Shown here: in pieces, positions 35,173-44,302 of the stretch
Layout: every line of letters starts with the position of its first letter
Numbering within the stretch: the stretch's first letter is position 1
Source of the DNA: CAYLJJ01 sp964384025
GTDB taxonomy: Bacteria; Myxococcota_A; Bradymonadia; UBA7976; UBA1532
Direction of reading: 5' to 3'
Assembly (NCBI GenBank): GCA_964384025.1
Contig: CAYLJJ010000009.1
Coordinates: forward strand, 1-64,000
DNA length: 64,000 nucleotides
Program-made: the position numbers and the translations under genes
Notes under the pieces: model-generated
Database searches by the model: none
Told to the model about the DNA's origin: nothing
The model's input: only the letters and a program-made list of their open reading frames with translations

Positions 35173-37656
35173 TCAGACGGCCCCTGCTTCGATCAGCCCT
35201 CTCTTAAACAGAACAGAGAGCAGCTCATCTGCAGCCAACTTCTGAGCATCTTTCTTTCCAGCAGCTTGAACCTTGGGTCCTTCAATCAGCTCTGCTTTAG
35301 AGCTGATGGCCCAGGCAGAGAGTGAGAAGCTGAGCTGATGGATCGGGCCGCTGATCTCTGGGGTCCCATAACCAAAGTCGTAGATAAAATGTCTTAGGCT
35401 GGCCTCGTTAAGCCGAACTCTGGGATCTCTCTGCTGACGCTTTTGGAGTTTCTCAAGCGCCTTAAGCTTCTCAAGCTCAAGCGCTGCTTGGGAATCTTTT
35501 TCAAGGAGCTGACTTTTCTTGATCAACTTGAGCATCGCCTCAGCGGCGGCCTGCTCGCTCAGCTTCTTTTGAGGAGCGACAAAACAGGCGGTCTCCAGGC
35601 TTCGCTCCGCTGAGATCTTGAGGTGTGCCTGAGCGCGAAATCCGCCTGGGCTGGGAAGCGCCTCAAGTCGGAGCTTGAGATCTCTCCGCTTGACGAGCAG
35701 CTCAAGGAGATCTCCCTTGGGGTTCTTGGTGCTCAGTTGAGCTTTATGGTGGGGGCTGACCTGAATGATCTCAGGAGCACCGCTGACTTCGATAAGCTTC
35801 TTGAGGAGGGCGCGGGCGCTGAGCTGATCAGCAGCCTTTTGAGAGGCCGCTTTCCAGGGCTCGCTGCTGTGGGTTTGGCCCTCAAGTTGGAGATGGACCT
35901 GAGAGACGTAGTAAGCGCCACGGATATGCCGTTCAAAGGTGGGCGGATCGATCTTAAAGTGCTGACAGAGTTCAAGGAGACGACCCTTGGGGTTCTCAAC
36001 TTTGAGGCTCTCCTCCAGCTCAGCTTCAGCCTTGAGGGCTTCACTCTCACCAGGAGCCAAGACCCAGAGCATCGCGCGACGCTTATCATCACGGGCGATG
36101 AGACCAAGCTCTTCGAGACGAGCGATAAAGGCGCCCAAGAGCTGAGAAGTCGGTGGGCTTCCAAACCACTCCTGAGCGATCCTCCCTCCGTTGACAGGAG
36201 CGCCTGGAGGGCCGAGGAGGTCGCGCGCGGCCTCAAAATCGAGTTCATCAAGGCTGCGCTGGTAGAGGACGCGGACAAGAGGCTTGGGGCGTCCAGCTCT
36301 AAGGCGATAACGACGGCTGAGGCTTTCGCCGTTGTTGGCGAGCACAACATCGTTACAGTTGAGGGTGTCGGCGAAGGTCTCTTTGGCTGCTTGGTCGCCA
36401 TGTACAAGGATGACTGTACGAGGGCGGAGCTTATCAAGGAGAGCGACCATCTGCATACGGTCAGCGTGGGCTGAGAGACCGTAGGTGTCAAAGCGGCACT
36501 TCACCTCAACCGTACGATCACCAAGCTTCAAGTTGCGCGGCCCTGTCTCCTGGGTGAGGTTCAGAAGCCTGCGACCTGGAGACTCCTCATCTTGATAGCC
36601 GGTAAGAAAGATGGCGTCGCGCTCATCTGGAGCAAAATGACCTGCATAGAAGGAGGAGGCGCCACCGGAGAGCATCCCGCTGGAGGCGACGACGATGGCG
36701 GGGCGATGCTCCAGCACCTTTTGACGCTCCTCGTAGGAGCCGACGCGCTGGATCTGCTTACCATAGAAGCCATGGCCCTCTTTGCGAATCAGATGCCTGA
36801 GGCCACGACTGACCCATTTTTCATGGCGCTGGTAGACATCACAAACAGCGCGGACCATGCCATCGACAAAGACGGGAACCTTGGGGAGCTGCTGTTTGCG
36901 CATCGCCTCTTTGAGAATTAGGAGAATCTCTTGGGCGCGGCCGATGGCAAAGGCGGGGATGAGGACACGAGCGTCTCTCTCAAAGACCTCAGCGATCTGT
37001 TTGACCATCCGGGCCTCGGCGACGCTGCGATTCTCATGGAGACGATCTCCATAGGTCGCCTCGCAGATGACCAGATCACAGTGCCTCTGAACAGGGTCAA
37101 GGGCTGGAACGCTGCGTTGGCTGTCGGCGCTGAAGTCGCCGGTGAAGAGCAGGTTTCCCGCTGGAGTTTGGATATGGATCATCGCCGCCCCCAGGATATG
37201 TGAGGCGAGGGAGAAGTTGATCTCCAAGCCACCCACGCTGAGGGGGATGTTGGCGGGTTGTGGAACAAGAGACTCAAAGAGCTTCTCCGCTTGCCGCTGA
37301 GAGTAGAGCGGCAGCTCACGCTCTCGATCTGGAGAGTTCATCAACCTCAGCGCGTCTCGAACAAGGATCTTCACCAAGTCGATGGTGGGTGGGGTGGCGT
37401 AGATCGGTACACCAGGAAAGGCTTCAGCGAGGATCGGCAGCGCGCCTGTATGATCTGTGTGCGCGTGAGTGATCAGGATGGCGTCAAGATGCAAGCCGTT
37501 GAGTGGAGCAAGATCAGGGAGCGCTGAGTCTCCCTTAAAGCGAATTCCGCAGTCGATGAGGAGGTGAACCCCGGCCACTTTAAGGAGGGTACTCGAGGCG
37601 CCGATCTCGCTGGCTCCACCCAGAAAATGGAGTTCGACTTGGGGTTGTTCAGACAA
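35173..37656 (-). CDS. Beta-CASP metallo-beta-lactamase ribonuclease with three dsRBD-like repeats
   Basis: An 827-residue protein. Residues 1-450 are a CPSF73/TTHA0252-type nuclease. Visible motifs are HAHTDHTGALP (zinc ligands), TGDFSADSQ and, in the beta-CASP part, the SGMLSGGASSFYAGHF stretch and YGLSAHADR. Such enzymes cut or trim RNA in the cytoplasm. Beyond residue 550 the chain carries three repeats with alpha-beta-beta-beta-alpha spacing at about 555-625, 645-715 and 744-817. The first two begin NPKGRLLEL and NPKGDLLEL; each ends in a helix like QKAADQLSARALLKKL or KKLSEQAAAEAMLKLIKK, as in double-stranded RNA-binding domains. The start is TTG 37656 with AAGGA upstream. The divergent serA begins 58 bases away. 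Confidence 0.85.
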   Translation of the reverse strand: MSEQPQVELHFLGGASEIGASSTLLKVAGVHLLIDCGIRFKGDSALPDLAPLNGLHLDAILITHAHTDHTGALPILAEAFPGVPIYATPPTIDLVKILVRDALRLMNSPDRERELPLYSQRQAEKLFESLVPQPANIPLSVGGLEINFSLASHILGAAMIHIQTPAGNLLFTGDFSADSQRSVPALDPVQRHCDLVICEATYGDRLHENRSVAEARMVKQIAEVFERDARVLIPAFAIGRAQEILLILKEAMRKQQLPKVPVFVDGMVRAVCDVYQRHEKWVSRGLRHLIRKEGHGFYGKQIQRVGSYEERQKVLEHRPAIVVASSGMLSGGASSFYAGHFAPDERDAIFLTGYQDEESPGRRLLNLTQETGPRNLKLGDRTVEVKCRFDTYGLSAHADRMQMVALLDKLRPRTVILVHGDQAAKETFADTLNCNDVVLANNGESLSRRYRLRAGRPKPLVRVLYQRSLDELDFEAARDLLGPPGAPVNGGRIAQEWFGSPPTSQLLGAFIARLEELGLIARDDKRRAMLWVLAPGESEALKAEAELEESLKVENPKGRLLELCQHFKIDPPTFERHIRGAYYVSQVHLQLEGQTHSSEPWKAASQKAADQLSARALLKKLIEVSGAPEIIQVSPHHKAQLSTKNPKGDLLELLVKRRDLKLRLEALPSPGGFRAQAHLKISAERSLETACFVAPQKKLSEQAAAEAMLKLIKKSQLLEKDSQAALELEKLKALEKLQKRQQRDPRVRLNEASLRHFIYDFGYGTPEISGPIHQLSFSLSAWAISSKAELIEGPKVQAAGKKDAQKLAADELLSVLFKRGLIEAGAV

Positions 37657-37714
37657 AGGCTGCTTCCTTGTGAAGAGTAAAAATTGATCATAAACTGCGC
37701 GGCTCTGGAGGTGA

Positions 37715-38590
37715 ATGATGAAGATCCTGATCTCAGATGCCTTTGATCCCTCTCTCCCCGAGCGCTTGGTTGCCTATGGCGAAGTGCTTGAACCATCTCA
37801 GCTGGCTGAAGCTGAGGTGCTCCTCGTGCGCTCTCGGACCAAGTGCCGCCCAGAGTTTATCGATAGGATCCCCAACCTTAAGTTGATCATTCGAGGTGGT
37901 GTTGGTCTGGACAACATCGATCTGGAGTACTGCGCCAAAAAAGGGATCACGGTTCATAACACCCCCACCGCTTCTTCTGTGGCGGTAGCGGAGATCGCCA
38001 TGAGCCTTATGTTGGGGCTCCCCAACCAGCTCCCCTACGCCCATGAGGGGATGCTTAAGGGGGAGTGGCGCAAGAAGAAGATCAAGCGCTTTGAGCTCTA
38101 TGGCAAGACCTTGGGGCTTATCGGCATCGGCCGCATTGCCACCGAGGTGGCCAAGCGCGCAAGGGCCTTTGGGATGCGAGTAATCGCCTTTGATAAGTAT
38201 GTGGAGTGCTCGAAGGTGGCTGAAATGCTCTCTTTTGAAGCTCTACTCCCCCAAGCAGACTTTATCTCGCTGCATACCCCCCTCACCCCCGAGACCCAGG
38301 GGATGATCAACGCCGAGGTGATCGCTGGGATGAAGGATGGAGTTCTCCTGATCAACACAGGGCGGGGCAAGTGTATTATCGAGGAGGATGTAGTCGCTGC
38401 CCTGGAGTCAGGAAAGCTGGCGGGCTATGGCACCGATGTTTGGTACAACGATCCTCCTGGAGAGACTCCGCTCACCCAGGCCCCCAATACGCTCTTACTG
38501 CCCCATATTGGAGCCTCAAGCCGAGAGAATCTGCTGCGCATTGGCGATATCGTCTGTGAACTCATCGAGGAATTTGGAGCGAAGTCGTGA
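37715..38590 (+). CDS. serA: D-3-phosphoglycerate dehydrogenase-like (short form)
   Basis: A 291-residue NAD-dependent 2-hydroxyacid dehydrogenase. Motifs: RGGVGLDNIDLEYCAKKGI (substrate region), GLIGIGRIATEVAKRARAFG (Rossmann loop), INTGRGKCIIEEDVV (catalytic Arg) and LLPHIGASSRENLLRIG (catalytic His). It lacks the C-terminal ACT or intervening domains of long SerA, so serine feedback is unlikely. It overlaps the GTG of serC by 4 bases, which strongly supports a role in serine synthesis. GGAGGTG lies before two adjacent ATGs (37715 and 37718). Confidence 0.88.
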   Translation: MMKILISDAFDPSLPERLVAYGEVLEPSQLAEAEVLLVRSRTKCRPEFIDRIPNLKLIIRGGVGLDNIDLEYCAKKGITVHNTPTASSVAVAEIAMSLMLGLPNQLPYAHEGMLKGEWRKKKIKRFELYGKTLGLIGIGRIATEVAKRARAFGMRVIAFDKYVECSKVAEMLSFEALLPQADFISLHTPLTPETQGMINAEVIAGMKDGVLLINTGRGKCIIEEDVVAALESGKLAGYGTDVWYNDPPGETPLTQAPNTLLLPHIGASSRENLLRIGDIVCELIEEFGAKS

Positions 38591-39675
38591 AGAGAGCTTT
38601 TAACTTCTCTGCTGGTCCCTGCGCGCTGCCTCTTGCCGCCCTAAGATCTGCTGAGGCGGAGTTTGTTGATTATCAGGGCGCAGGGATGTCCCTGATCGAG
38701 ATGAGCCATCGTGGGCCTCAGTATGATCAGGTGCATAGGCGCTGTGTTGCCCTGATTCGAGGCCTGCTTGAGATCCCTGAGAGCCATAAAATCCTACTCC
38801 TTCAGGGAGGGGCCACCCTTCAATTTGCGATGCTCCCCATGAACTTGCGGGCGCCTGGCCAACCTGCGGACTATGTACATACAGGGGCTTGGGCTTCAAA
38901 GGCGATGGCGGATGCTCGTAAACTGGGCATCACTCGGCAAATCTGGTCTGGCGAAGAGGAGGACTTTGGCCGCGCTCCCGCTGCGGAGGAGTTAAAGGTA
39001 AACCCTGACGCGGCCTACCTACACATCACCTCTAATGAGACCATCGGAGGAGTTGAGTTTTTTGAGTATCCCGATACAGGAGAGGTCCCCCTGGTAGCAG
39101 ATATCTCCTCTCATGTCATGTCTCGGCCCATCGACTTCAAGCGCTTTGGCTTGCTCTACGCAGGGGCTCAGAAGAACTTAGGGCCCGCGGGAGTTACCCT
39201 GGTGATCGTCCGGGAGGATCTCCTCAAACGCAGCTCTCCTGAGCTGCCCGCCTATCTCTCCTATGCTACTCACGCCCCCAAGGATTCCCTCTATAACACT
39301 CCTCCCGTCTTCGCCATCTATATGATGATGAAGACCCTAGAGTGGGTGAAGGCGCAGGGGGGCTTAACCGCTATGGATCGCTTAGCTCAACAGCGGGCTG
39401 ATCTCCTGTATGGCGCCATCGAAGCTTCAGAGGGTTGGTATCGCTGCCCAGTGGAGCCCCGCTCTCGCTCTCGGATGAACGTCCCTTTCCGCCTACCTAC
39501 TTCGGCGCTGGAGAGCGCCTTTATCACCCAGGCCGCTGAGGCCAATCTGCTCAGCCTTAAGGGCCATCGCTCTGTTGGGGGTTGTCGCGCCTCCATGTAT
39601 AACGCCATGCCTCTGGCTGGAGCTGAAGCCTTGGTCGCCTTTATGAAAAGCTTTAGGGCTAAGAATCAAGGTTGA
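38587..39675 (+). CDS. serC: Phosphoserine aminotransferase
   Basis: A 362-residue PLP enzyme that converts 3-phosphohydroxypyruvate and glutamate into phosphoserine. Motifs: the N-terminal FNFSAGPCALPLAAL, LLQGGATLQFAMLPMNL, ITSNETIGGVEF, the PLP lysine in YAGAQKNLGPAGVTLVIV, and the C-terminal GHRSVGGCRASMYNAMP. Length is normal. Translation from GTG 38587 is coupled to serA. No phosphoserine phosphatase is in the window. Confidence 0.94.
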   Translation: MKRAFNFSAGPCALPLAALRSAEAEFVDYQGAGMSLIEMSHRGPQYDQVHRRCVALIRGLLEIPESHKILLLQGGATLQFAMLPMNLRAPGQPADYVHTGAWASKAMADARKLGITRQIWSGEEEDFGRAPAAEELKVNPDAAYLHITSNETIGGVEFFEYPDTGEVPLVADISSHVMSRPIDFKRFGLLYAGAQKNLGPAGVTLVIVREDLLKRSSPELPAYLSYATHAPKDSLYNTPPVFAIYMMMKTLEWVKAQGGLTAMDRLAQQRADLLYGAIEASEGWYRCPVEPRSRSRMNVPFRLPTSALESAFITQAAEANLLSLKGHRSVGGCRASMYNAMPLAGAEALVAFMKSFRAKNQG

Positions 39676-39722
39676 TCGGAGGTTGCGGTAACGATCACTT
39701 CTAAAATATAGATTTTTTTTGT

Positions 39723-39728
39723 TTGACA
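39723..39728 (+). promoter_or_regulatory. Candidate -35 box upstream of the DUF7477 gene
   Basis: TTGACA at 39723-39728 is a perfect -35 hexamer in the otherwise AT-rich gap after serC. The -10 position 17-18 bases on (ATACCT/TACCTT) is weak. A transcript from here would run through the hairpin at 39846-39873 before the DUF7477 gene. Confidence 0.3.
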
Positions 39729-39845
39729 CCTCTCCAAAACAGTTCATACCTTCATTCGAAGGTCGTCGGGAGGAGTTGAACTATATTGATCCCTTTGGAA
39801 TGAAGAAAGATCTTTATGGTTTCTGATGCTCCTTTAGTTTTAGTT

Positions 39846-39873
39846 AAAGGTCTTTCTTCCATAAAAGACCTTT
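39846..39873 (+). terminator. Perfect 10-bp hairpin with short T tail before the DUF7477 gene
   Basis: AAAGGTCTTT (39846-39855) and AAAGACCTTT (39864-39873) pair perfectly around an 8-base loop; one further T (39874) follows. It lies 171 bases after the serC stop and 26 bases before the DUF7477 start. It may be the terminator of serA-serC or a leader hairpin of the next gene. The GC content of the stem is low and the T run short, so termination strength is uncertain. Confidence 0.45.
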
Positions 39874-39899
39874 TCCTGTTTCAGGGGAAGTTGAACAAG

Positions 39900-41087
39900 A
39901 TGCGCATCATAACCATTGTGTTATCTCTTTTTATCTTTTTACCACTTTCATCCCTGGCCAAAAATCAAGGATATAGATGGGATAAGTGGAACTCCGCCAG
40001 CGAGTATATCAAAAAGTCTTGGGGAGAGGGATATGATATCACCGATCTCCTCTTTGATGGCAAGCTCTATATGCCGGTCATGACCAAGGGAACTTTGATC
40101 ACCGATCAGAGATATAAGTGGTCCACAGATTTCAGCGTGATCACCAAGTACATCGCGGAGAATAAATCCCAGGGTTATCTAATCACGAACTTTGAGAAGG
40201 CGGGCTCTGAATATCTTGTGGTTGTAAGCAAAGTAAAAGGCTATAAAGATCAAATTTGGAAGCATGGTGTCTGGAACGATGTGAAGGACTATATCACTGC
40301 CAAGTGGGCTGAGAAGTATTATATAACAAGCGCAAATTTTTTCGATGGCAAGTATCTCTTCGTGATGACCAAGGGTAGTGGATTTGAGACCCAACGTTAT
40401 CAATGGGGGGATATGAAGAAGATCATCGAAGTTGTACAGAAAGCTTGGGTGGATGGTTTTGGGGTAACTGAAATTGCTTATGATGGCAATAATTATCTGT
40501 TGGTATTGAGTAAGGGTACCGGCTATAGCCATCAGTTCCTGCTCTTTGAAAAGTGGAACCAGATCAAAGAGCAGATCCAGGAGGGGTGGAAGCAGGGATA
40601 TTTCATCACAGATGCCCTCCACAACGGCTCTGAGTTGATGATGATCATCAGCAAGGATTTGGCGGCAGGAGCAGCGATCGGATCCAAGCTTGCTGGGAGC
40701 GTCAAGCCCATCGCCAAGGCGCCTGCCAAGGCTGCTGCGCCGCCCAAGAAGGTCGATATTGGGAGCTGTCGCTATGTCTGGGTCGAGGGTCTTAAGTGGA
40801 CAGCAGGTGCTGGCTCAGCGAGTGGAACTTGGACCTTGAAGAGTCGCAAGTGCCAAGGAGCAACAGTTAAGGTGCGTTATCAGGTGGGCAGCTATAACGA
40901 AAAGAACAAGCTGGGGGGACCCCAAGAGATCTCCGTACTCATCACCCAAGAGAAGATGCCCTTGAAGATGAACATCCCGGTCAACACTGGCGCGGTCAAG
41001 AAGGGCACTTTTTACCTAGGTCGTGTTGAGATCCTCCATGGAGGAAAGTCTCTGACCGAGGAGAAAAAGAACGTCAGGTGGCAGTAG
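39900..41087 (+). CDS. Secreted DUF7477 repeat protein
   Basis: A 395-residue exported protein. Signal peptide MRIITIVLSLFIFLPLSSLA. Residues 22-250 hold five copies of an approximately 47-residue unit: Y+W, then I-x-x-x-W-x-x-G-Y-x-I-T-x-x-x-x-D-G-x-x-Y-x-x-V-M-x-K-G (for example SWGEGYDITDLLFDG and AWVDGFGVTEIAYDG). This is the DUF7477 pattern otherwise known mostly from plant casein-kinase-like proteins. A linker rich in Ala, Lys and Pro leads to a C-terminal beta domain with one CRYVWVEGLKW...KCQG cysteine pair. ATG 39900 starts the signal peptide. Composition is more AT-rich than the flanking genes. A carbohydrate or protein binding role is possible but not shown. Confidence 0.65.
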   Translation: MRIITIVLSLFIFLPLSSLAKNQGYRWDKWNSASEYIKKSWGEGYDITDLLFDGKLYMPVMTKGTLITDQRYKWSTDFSVITKYIAENKSQGYLITNFEKAGSEYLVVVSKVKGYKDQIWKHGVWNDVKDYITAKWAEKYYITSANFFDGKYLFVMTKGSGFETQRYQWGDMKKIIEVVQKAWVDGFGVTEIAYDGNNYLLVLSKGTGYSHQFLLFEKWNQIKEQIQEGWKQGYFITDALHNGSELMMIISKDLAAGAAIGSKLAGSVKPIAKAPAKAAAPPKKVDIGSCRYVWVEGLKWTAGAGSASGTWTLKSRKCQGATVKVRYQVGSYNEKNKLGGPQEISVLITQEKMPLKMNIPVNTGAVKKGTFYLGRVEILHGGKSLTEEKKNVRWQ

Positions 41088-41088
41088 C

Positions 41089-42321
41089 TTAGGCTGCCTG
41101 AAATCGCGCCAAGAGTTGAGCCATCCCTTCAGGCTGTTGATAATCATGGGAGGTGGCCACCTCTACCAGATCTGCGCGGGTCCCTCGCTCTGCTCCTGGG
41201 GGGATGATCTCCAGATAGCGACCTTCGTGAACCCGCAACCGTTGCCCTGCGCGGCTTAGAGCGGGGAGCAGCTCGGCGGCGGCGCGCAGCGCTGACAGCT
41301 CCCTTTGGAAGTAGCGCAGGATCCCTCGGTGAAAGCTGCGCCCCTCCATGACGATGCGAAAGAGCAGCGCGCCCAGGTCCAGGGTGATCTGCATCTCCCC
41401 TGCGCAGAAACAGATCCGCAGCTCCTCCTCTTCACCTTGACGTTGCACCCCCAAGCCAAAGAAGGCTGCCAGACGAGCCAGCACCGCAACAAAGGTTTGA
41501 CTGTCGACGATGACCAGAGGGTCAATCAGCGCCTCCTCGACCATAGAGGCCCAAGGTCCCAGCCAGCTCCCAGCTCCCTCTGGGCCATAAAAATCATCAT
41601 GATCTCGCAGTAAGCTGATGAGGTCATAGCCTCGCTCTTGACGCCGAGCCTCGATCCAGCCTTCGAAGGGAGCATAGAGGGCTTCAGCCTGAAGGGGATC
41701 CTCAGCATAGGGGCGCAGCGCAATAAAATAGCCAACTTGTACCTCCAAGAAGGCGATCTGAGAGGATTCAAACTCCGCCTCGATAAAATCGCGCCAGAGC
41801 AAACGCAGAGAGGGAGGCGCGCCCAAGCGCTGGAGCAGCTCCAAGCTGCCCTTGGGGCGGGGGAATGGGGGCGCATCCATCCGGTGAAGATCGACCCGTA
41901 AGATCTTCTCCTTTGCGAAGATCATCTCCAACAGAAGATCGCTCTCCGCCTCGGGAAGATAGCGACCATAGAGAGCAGCGATGGGCTCAAGTCTCGGGTG
42001 CCCACAGTTGGAGCAGAAGAGGGGGCGCCAGCCCGCCTCGAGATCCAGAGCACGCTCACAGAGAGCAGCCTCCAGTTCAGGGAGAGAGAGATCGGGATCT
42101 AACCCAAAGCTTCCCAGACGTAGAGTGCTGCCCTGACAACTGGAGCAGAGCGCTAAGAAGGCACCTAGATCTTCACTCAGAGGCCCAAAACGCTGATGCA
42201 CTGGGCGACGGCAACGATCGGCGAACCAACGTAGGGCCTCTATACGATGTTGTCGGTAGCGGCTGGGCTCTATGGGAAATTTGAGGAGCACGCTCTCCTC
42301 ATCGGTCCAAGCACAGAACAC
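41089..42321 (-). CDS. Zinc-ribbon-containing protein of unknown function
   Basis: A protein of up to 410 residues without signal peptide. Two CxxC pairs (CSSC near residues 58-61 and CSNC near 103-106) could hold one zinc. The rest is helical and rich in Leu, Ala, Glu and Arg (LGALLFRIVMEGRSFHRGIL, RAAAELLPALSRAGQRLRV), with an HDYQQPEGMAQLLARF end. I recognise no family. GTG 42321 lacks a good ribosome site; GTG 42291 (next to VLLKFPIEPSRY) has GAGGAG directly upstream and may be the real start. It is convergent with the DUF7477 gene (one-base gap) and divergent from the histidine kinase gene. Confidence 0.5.
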   Translation of the reverse strand: MFCAWTDEESVLLKFPIEPSRYRQHRIEALRWFADRCRRPVHQRFGPLSEDLGAFLALCSSCQGSTLRLGSFGLDPDLSLPELEAALCERALDLEAGWRPLFCSNCGHPRLEPIAALYGRYLPEAESDLLLEMIFAKEKILRVDLHRMDAPPFPRPKGSLELLQRLGAPPSLRLLWRDFIEAEFESSQIAFLEVQVGYFIALRPYAEDPLQAEALYAPFEGWIEARRQERGYDLISLLRDHDDFYGPEGAGSWLGPWASMVEEALIDPLVIVDSQTFVAVLARLAAFFGLGVQRQGEEEELRICFCAGEMQITLDLGALLFRIVMEGRSFHRGILRYFQRELSALRAAAELLPALSRAGQRLRVHEGRYLEIIPPGAERGTRADLVEVATSHDYQQPEGMAQLLARFQAA

Positions 42322-42413
42322 TTGAGGAGTTATTCCCGATCGACAGCTCCGAAATTTTCAAGGAGAGTCCTGTTCTTGCCGAAGCGAGCACTGGTTATGC
42401 TGTGGGAGAGTCC

Positions 42414-44123
42414 ATGAGCGATCAACGCAGTCTCTTTGTCCTTGAGGGGGACGGTACCGTCCTGAGTCGACTCTCTGGTGAAGAAGGACCTGAGCCTGGA
42501 GAGAGCCTCATCGTCGAGATCTCTTCTTGGGGTTTAAAAGCGGAGGAAGCTGCTCAGCTCATCGAGGGGGTCTACGGGGTCTTGGTAGGGGGAGAAGAGC
42601 GCTTCAAAGGAACATTGAATAGAGGTTCAGCAGCCCAAGAGTCCTTGGAAATCATACGAATGAAGGAAGGGCGTTGTCTGCTGCTGCGGGAATCGAACAA
42701 GGAGCAGTTCTCTCATAGGAACTGGGAGTTTACAGACACTCACCTCGATCCTTTCTTAGAGTTAGAGGTGTTACGTTCTTCCGGGGAGCAGGAGAATTTC
42801 TCCTTTCTTATCCGCTCTGGTAACCGCAAAAGCTCCCGTCTGCTTCGTCATCCCGTAGAGCGAGTCCTGGGTCACTCTCTCAGAGAGGAGATGCCTGAGT
42901 TGATGGCGAGTCAGGCTTACTTCTTCCTCGTCGATTGTTGGCGTTGGCAGTTCTCTAAAGAGGAAACTTTCCTGATCTCCAAGCGACCCAACCGTTGGAT
43001 CCGTCTGCGAGCCTCAGCTTCCAATGATCGTATTCTGCTCTCGCTCAGGGAGGTTACAAAGGAGTATGAGCTTCTTCGTGAACTGGAGCGCAGCGTCGCT
43101 CGACAGGTCAGTCAGCAGTTCAGCGAACAGATGCTTCATGACATCAGAAATCGCCTTCTTCCCATTATGATCACCGCAGATCTTCAACAAACTCATGCAG
43201 ATCCTAATGTGGCCGCTGATATGGCGATGATCTCAGAGAGATCCAGGAAGATCGCCAGCCTCGCTGAGTGGCTCTTGGGCCTCTCTCAGCCCAAGGGCCT
43301 CGACCAGCAAGCCATCCAGGTCAACAACACCCTCTCTGAGATTGAGGAGACCTTCAACAAGTTCCTCAGACCCAAGCAGATCTCTTTCTCCTTAAAGCTC
43401 GATCCTGAGTTGCCCTACACCATGGGGTGTTCGGGTCAGATAGAGCATATCGTCAGCAACCTACTCCTCAACTCCATCCGAGCGATGCCTAATGGGGGCC
43501 ACTTGGAGATCTCAACTCAGTTCGAAGAGGAGCAGATCATCATCCGAGTCCAAGATGATGGACAGGGGATGGATAAAGAGACCCATGCTCAAGCTTTGAC
43601 CCCTGGCTTTACTACCCAGCCTGGAGCTTCAGGGATGGGGCTCTCCAGCGTTGCCAGCAATGTACAGAGCTTGGGAGGACAGCTTGAGATTGAGAGTCGC
43701 TTGAGCTGGGGCACTCTGGTACAGATCAGCTTGCCTCCCATCAGCTTAGAGCTTGAGCCGCTCTCGGAGCAGGGGCGGATCCTGGTGATCGATGATGATG
43801 AGATGGTTCGGCGGCTCATCCGCCGCGCTCTGGAACGCTCCGGTTTTGAGGTAGAGGAGGCTGTAGATTTTCACTCCGCTCTAAAAATTTGCCAGCGCAG
43901 CTCTCTACAACTCTTGCTCGTTGATGTGATCCTTGCCAGTGAGAATGGTCCTGAAGTAGTTGGAAAACTACTAGAAAAGTACAATTTTCCGGTTCTTTAT
44001 ATGTCTGGTCATTCTAGAGATACTCTCCTCAATTATGGCTTTAAAAAAGATCTGGGATTGTTGGAGAAGCCTTTTCGGATAGAGACCTTGATCAAGTCAG
44101 TACAGCGGGCGATTCACAAATAG
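42414..44123 (+). CDS. Soluble hybrid histidine kinase with C-terminal receiver
   Basis: A 569-residue cytoplasmic sensor without membrane segments. The N-terminal 220 residues are unassigned and PAS-like at best. The phosphoacceptor helix reads MLHDIRNRLLP with His242, an HDIRN variant of the usual HExRN. The ATPase domain shows the N-box IVSNLLLNSIRAM, QDDGQGMDKE (G1) and GASGMGLSSVASNV (G2). A receiver domain follows, beginning ILVIDDDEMVRRLIRRAL, with Asp504 as phosphate acceptor (LLLVDVIL) and Lys in LLEKPF. ATG 42414 follows GGAGAG. No separate response regulator is adjacent, so the receiver may pass phosphate on or feed back. Confidence 0.88.
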   Translation: MSDQRSLFVLEGDGTVLSRLSGEEGPEPGESLIVEISSWGLKAEEAAQLIEGVYGVLVGGEERFKGTLNRGSAAQESLEIIRMKEGRCLLLRESNKEQFSHRNWEFTDTHLDPFLELEVLRSSGEQENFSFLIRSGNRKSSRLLRHPVERVLGHSLREEMPELMASQAYFFLVDCWRWQFSKEETFLISKRPNRWIRLRASASNDRILLSLREVTKEYELLRELERSVARQVSQQFSEQMLHDIRNRLLPIMITADLQQTHADPNVAADMAMISERSRKIASLAEWLLGLSQPKGLDQQAIQVNNTLSEIEETFNKFLRPKQISFSLKLDPELPYTMGCSGQIEHIVSNLLLNSIRAMPNGGHLEISTQFEEEQIIIRVQDDGQGMDKETHAQALTPGFTTQPGASGMGLSSVASNVQSLGGQLEIESRLSWGTLVQISLPPISLELEPLSEQGRILVIDDDEMVRRLIRRALERSGFEVEEAVDFHSALKICQRSSLQLLLVDVILASENGPEVVGKLLEKYNFPVLYMSGHSRDTLLNYGFKKDLGLLEKPFRIETLIKSVQRAIHK

Positions 44124-44302
44124 TCCATCCCATCCCAAATCCAGCCTCAGCCTCCAAAGTCGCATAAGAGGAGGAACCAACCAAAGCTCCATTGAGCCCG
44201 GCGGAGAATAGAGCAAAATTTGAGAGGGTGGATTAATATATTCGAGCCAGACCCAGGGAAAAGGCTAGGCTCCCAAACGAATCTTTAAACTTGGAGGAGA
44301 CG

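Noticed and set aside
35623..36474. A 283-codon plus-strand frame inside the beta-CASP ribonuclease gene
   Set aside because: Antisense shadow of a gene with clear motifs; no ribosome site or family match.
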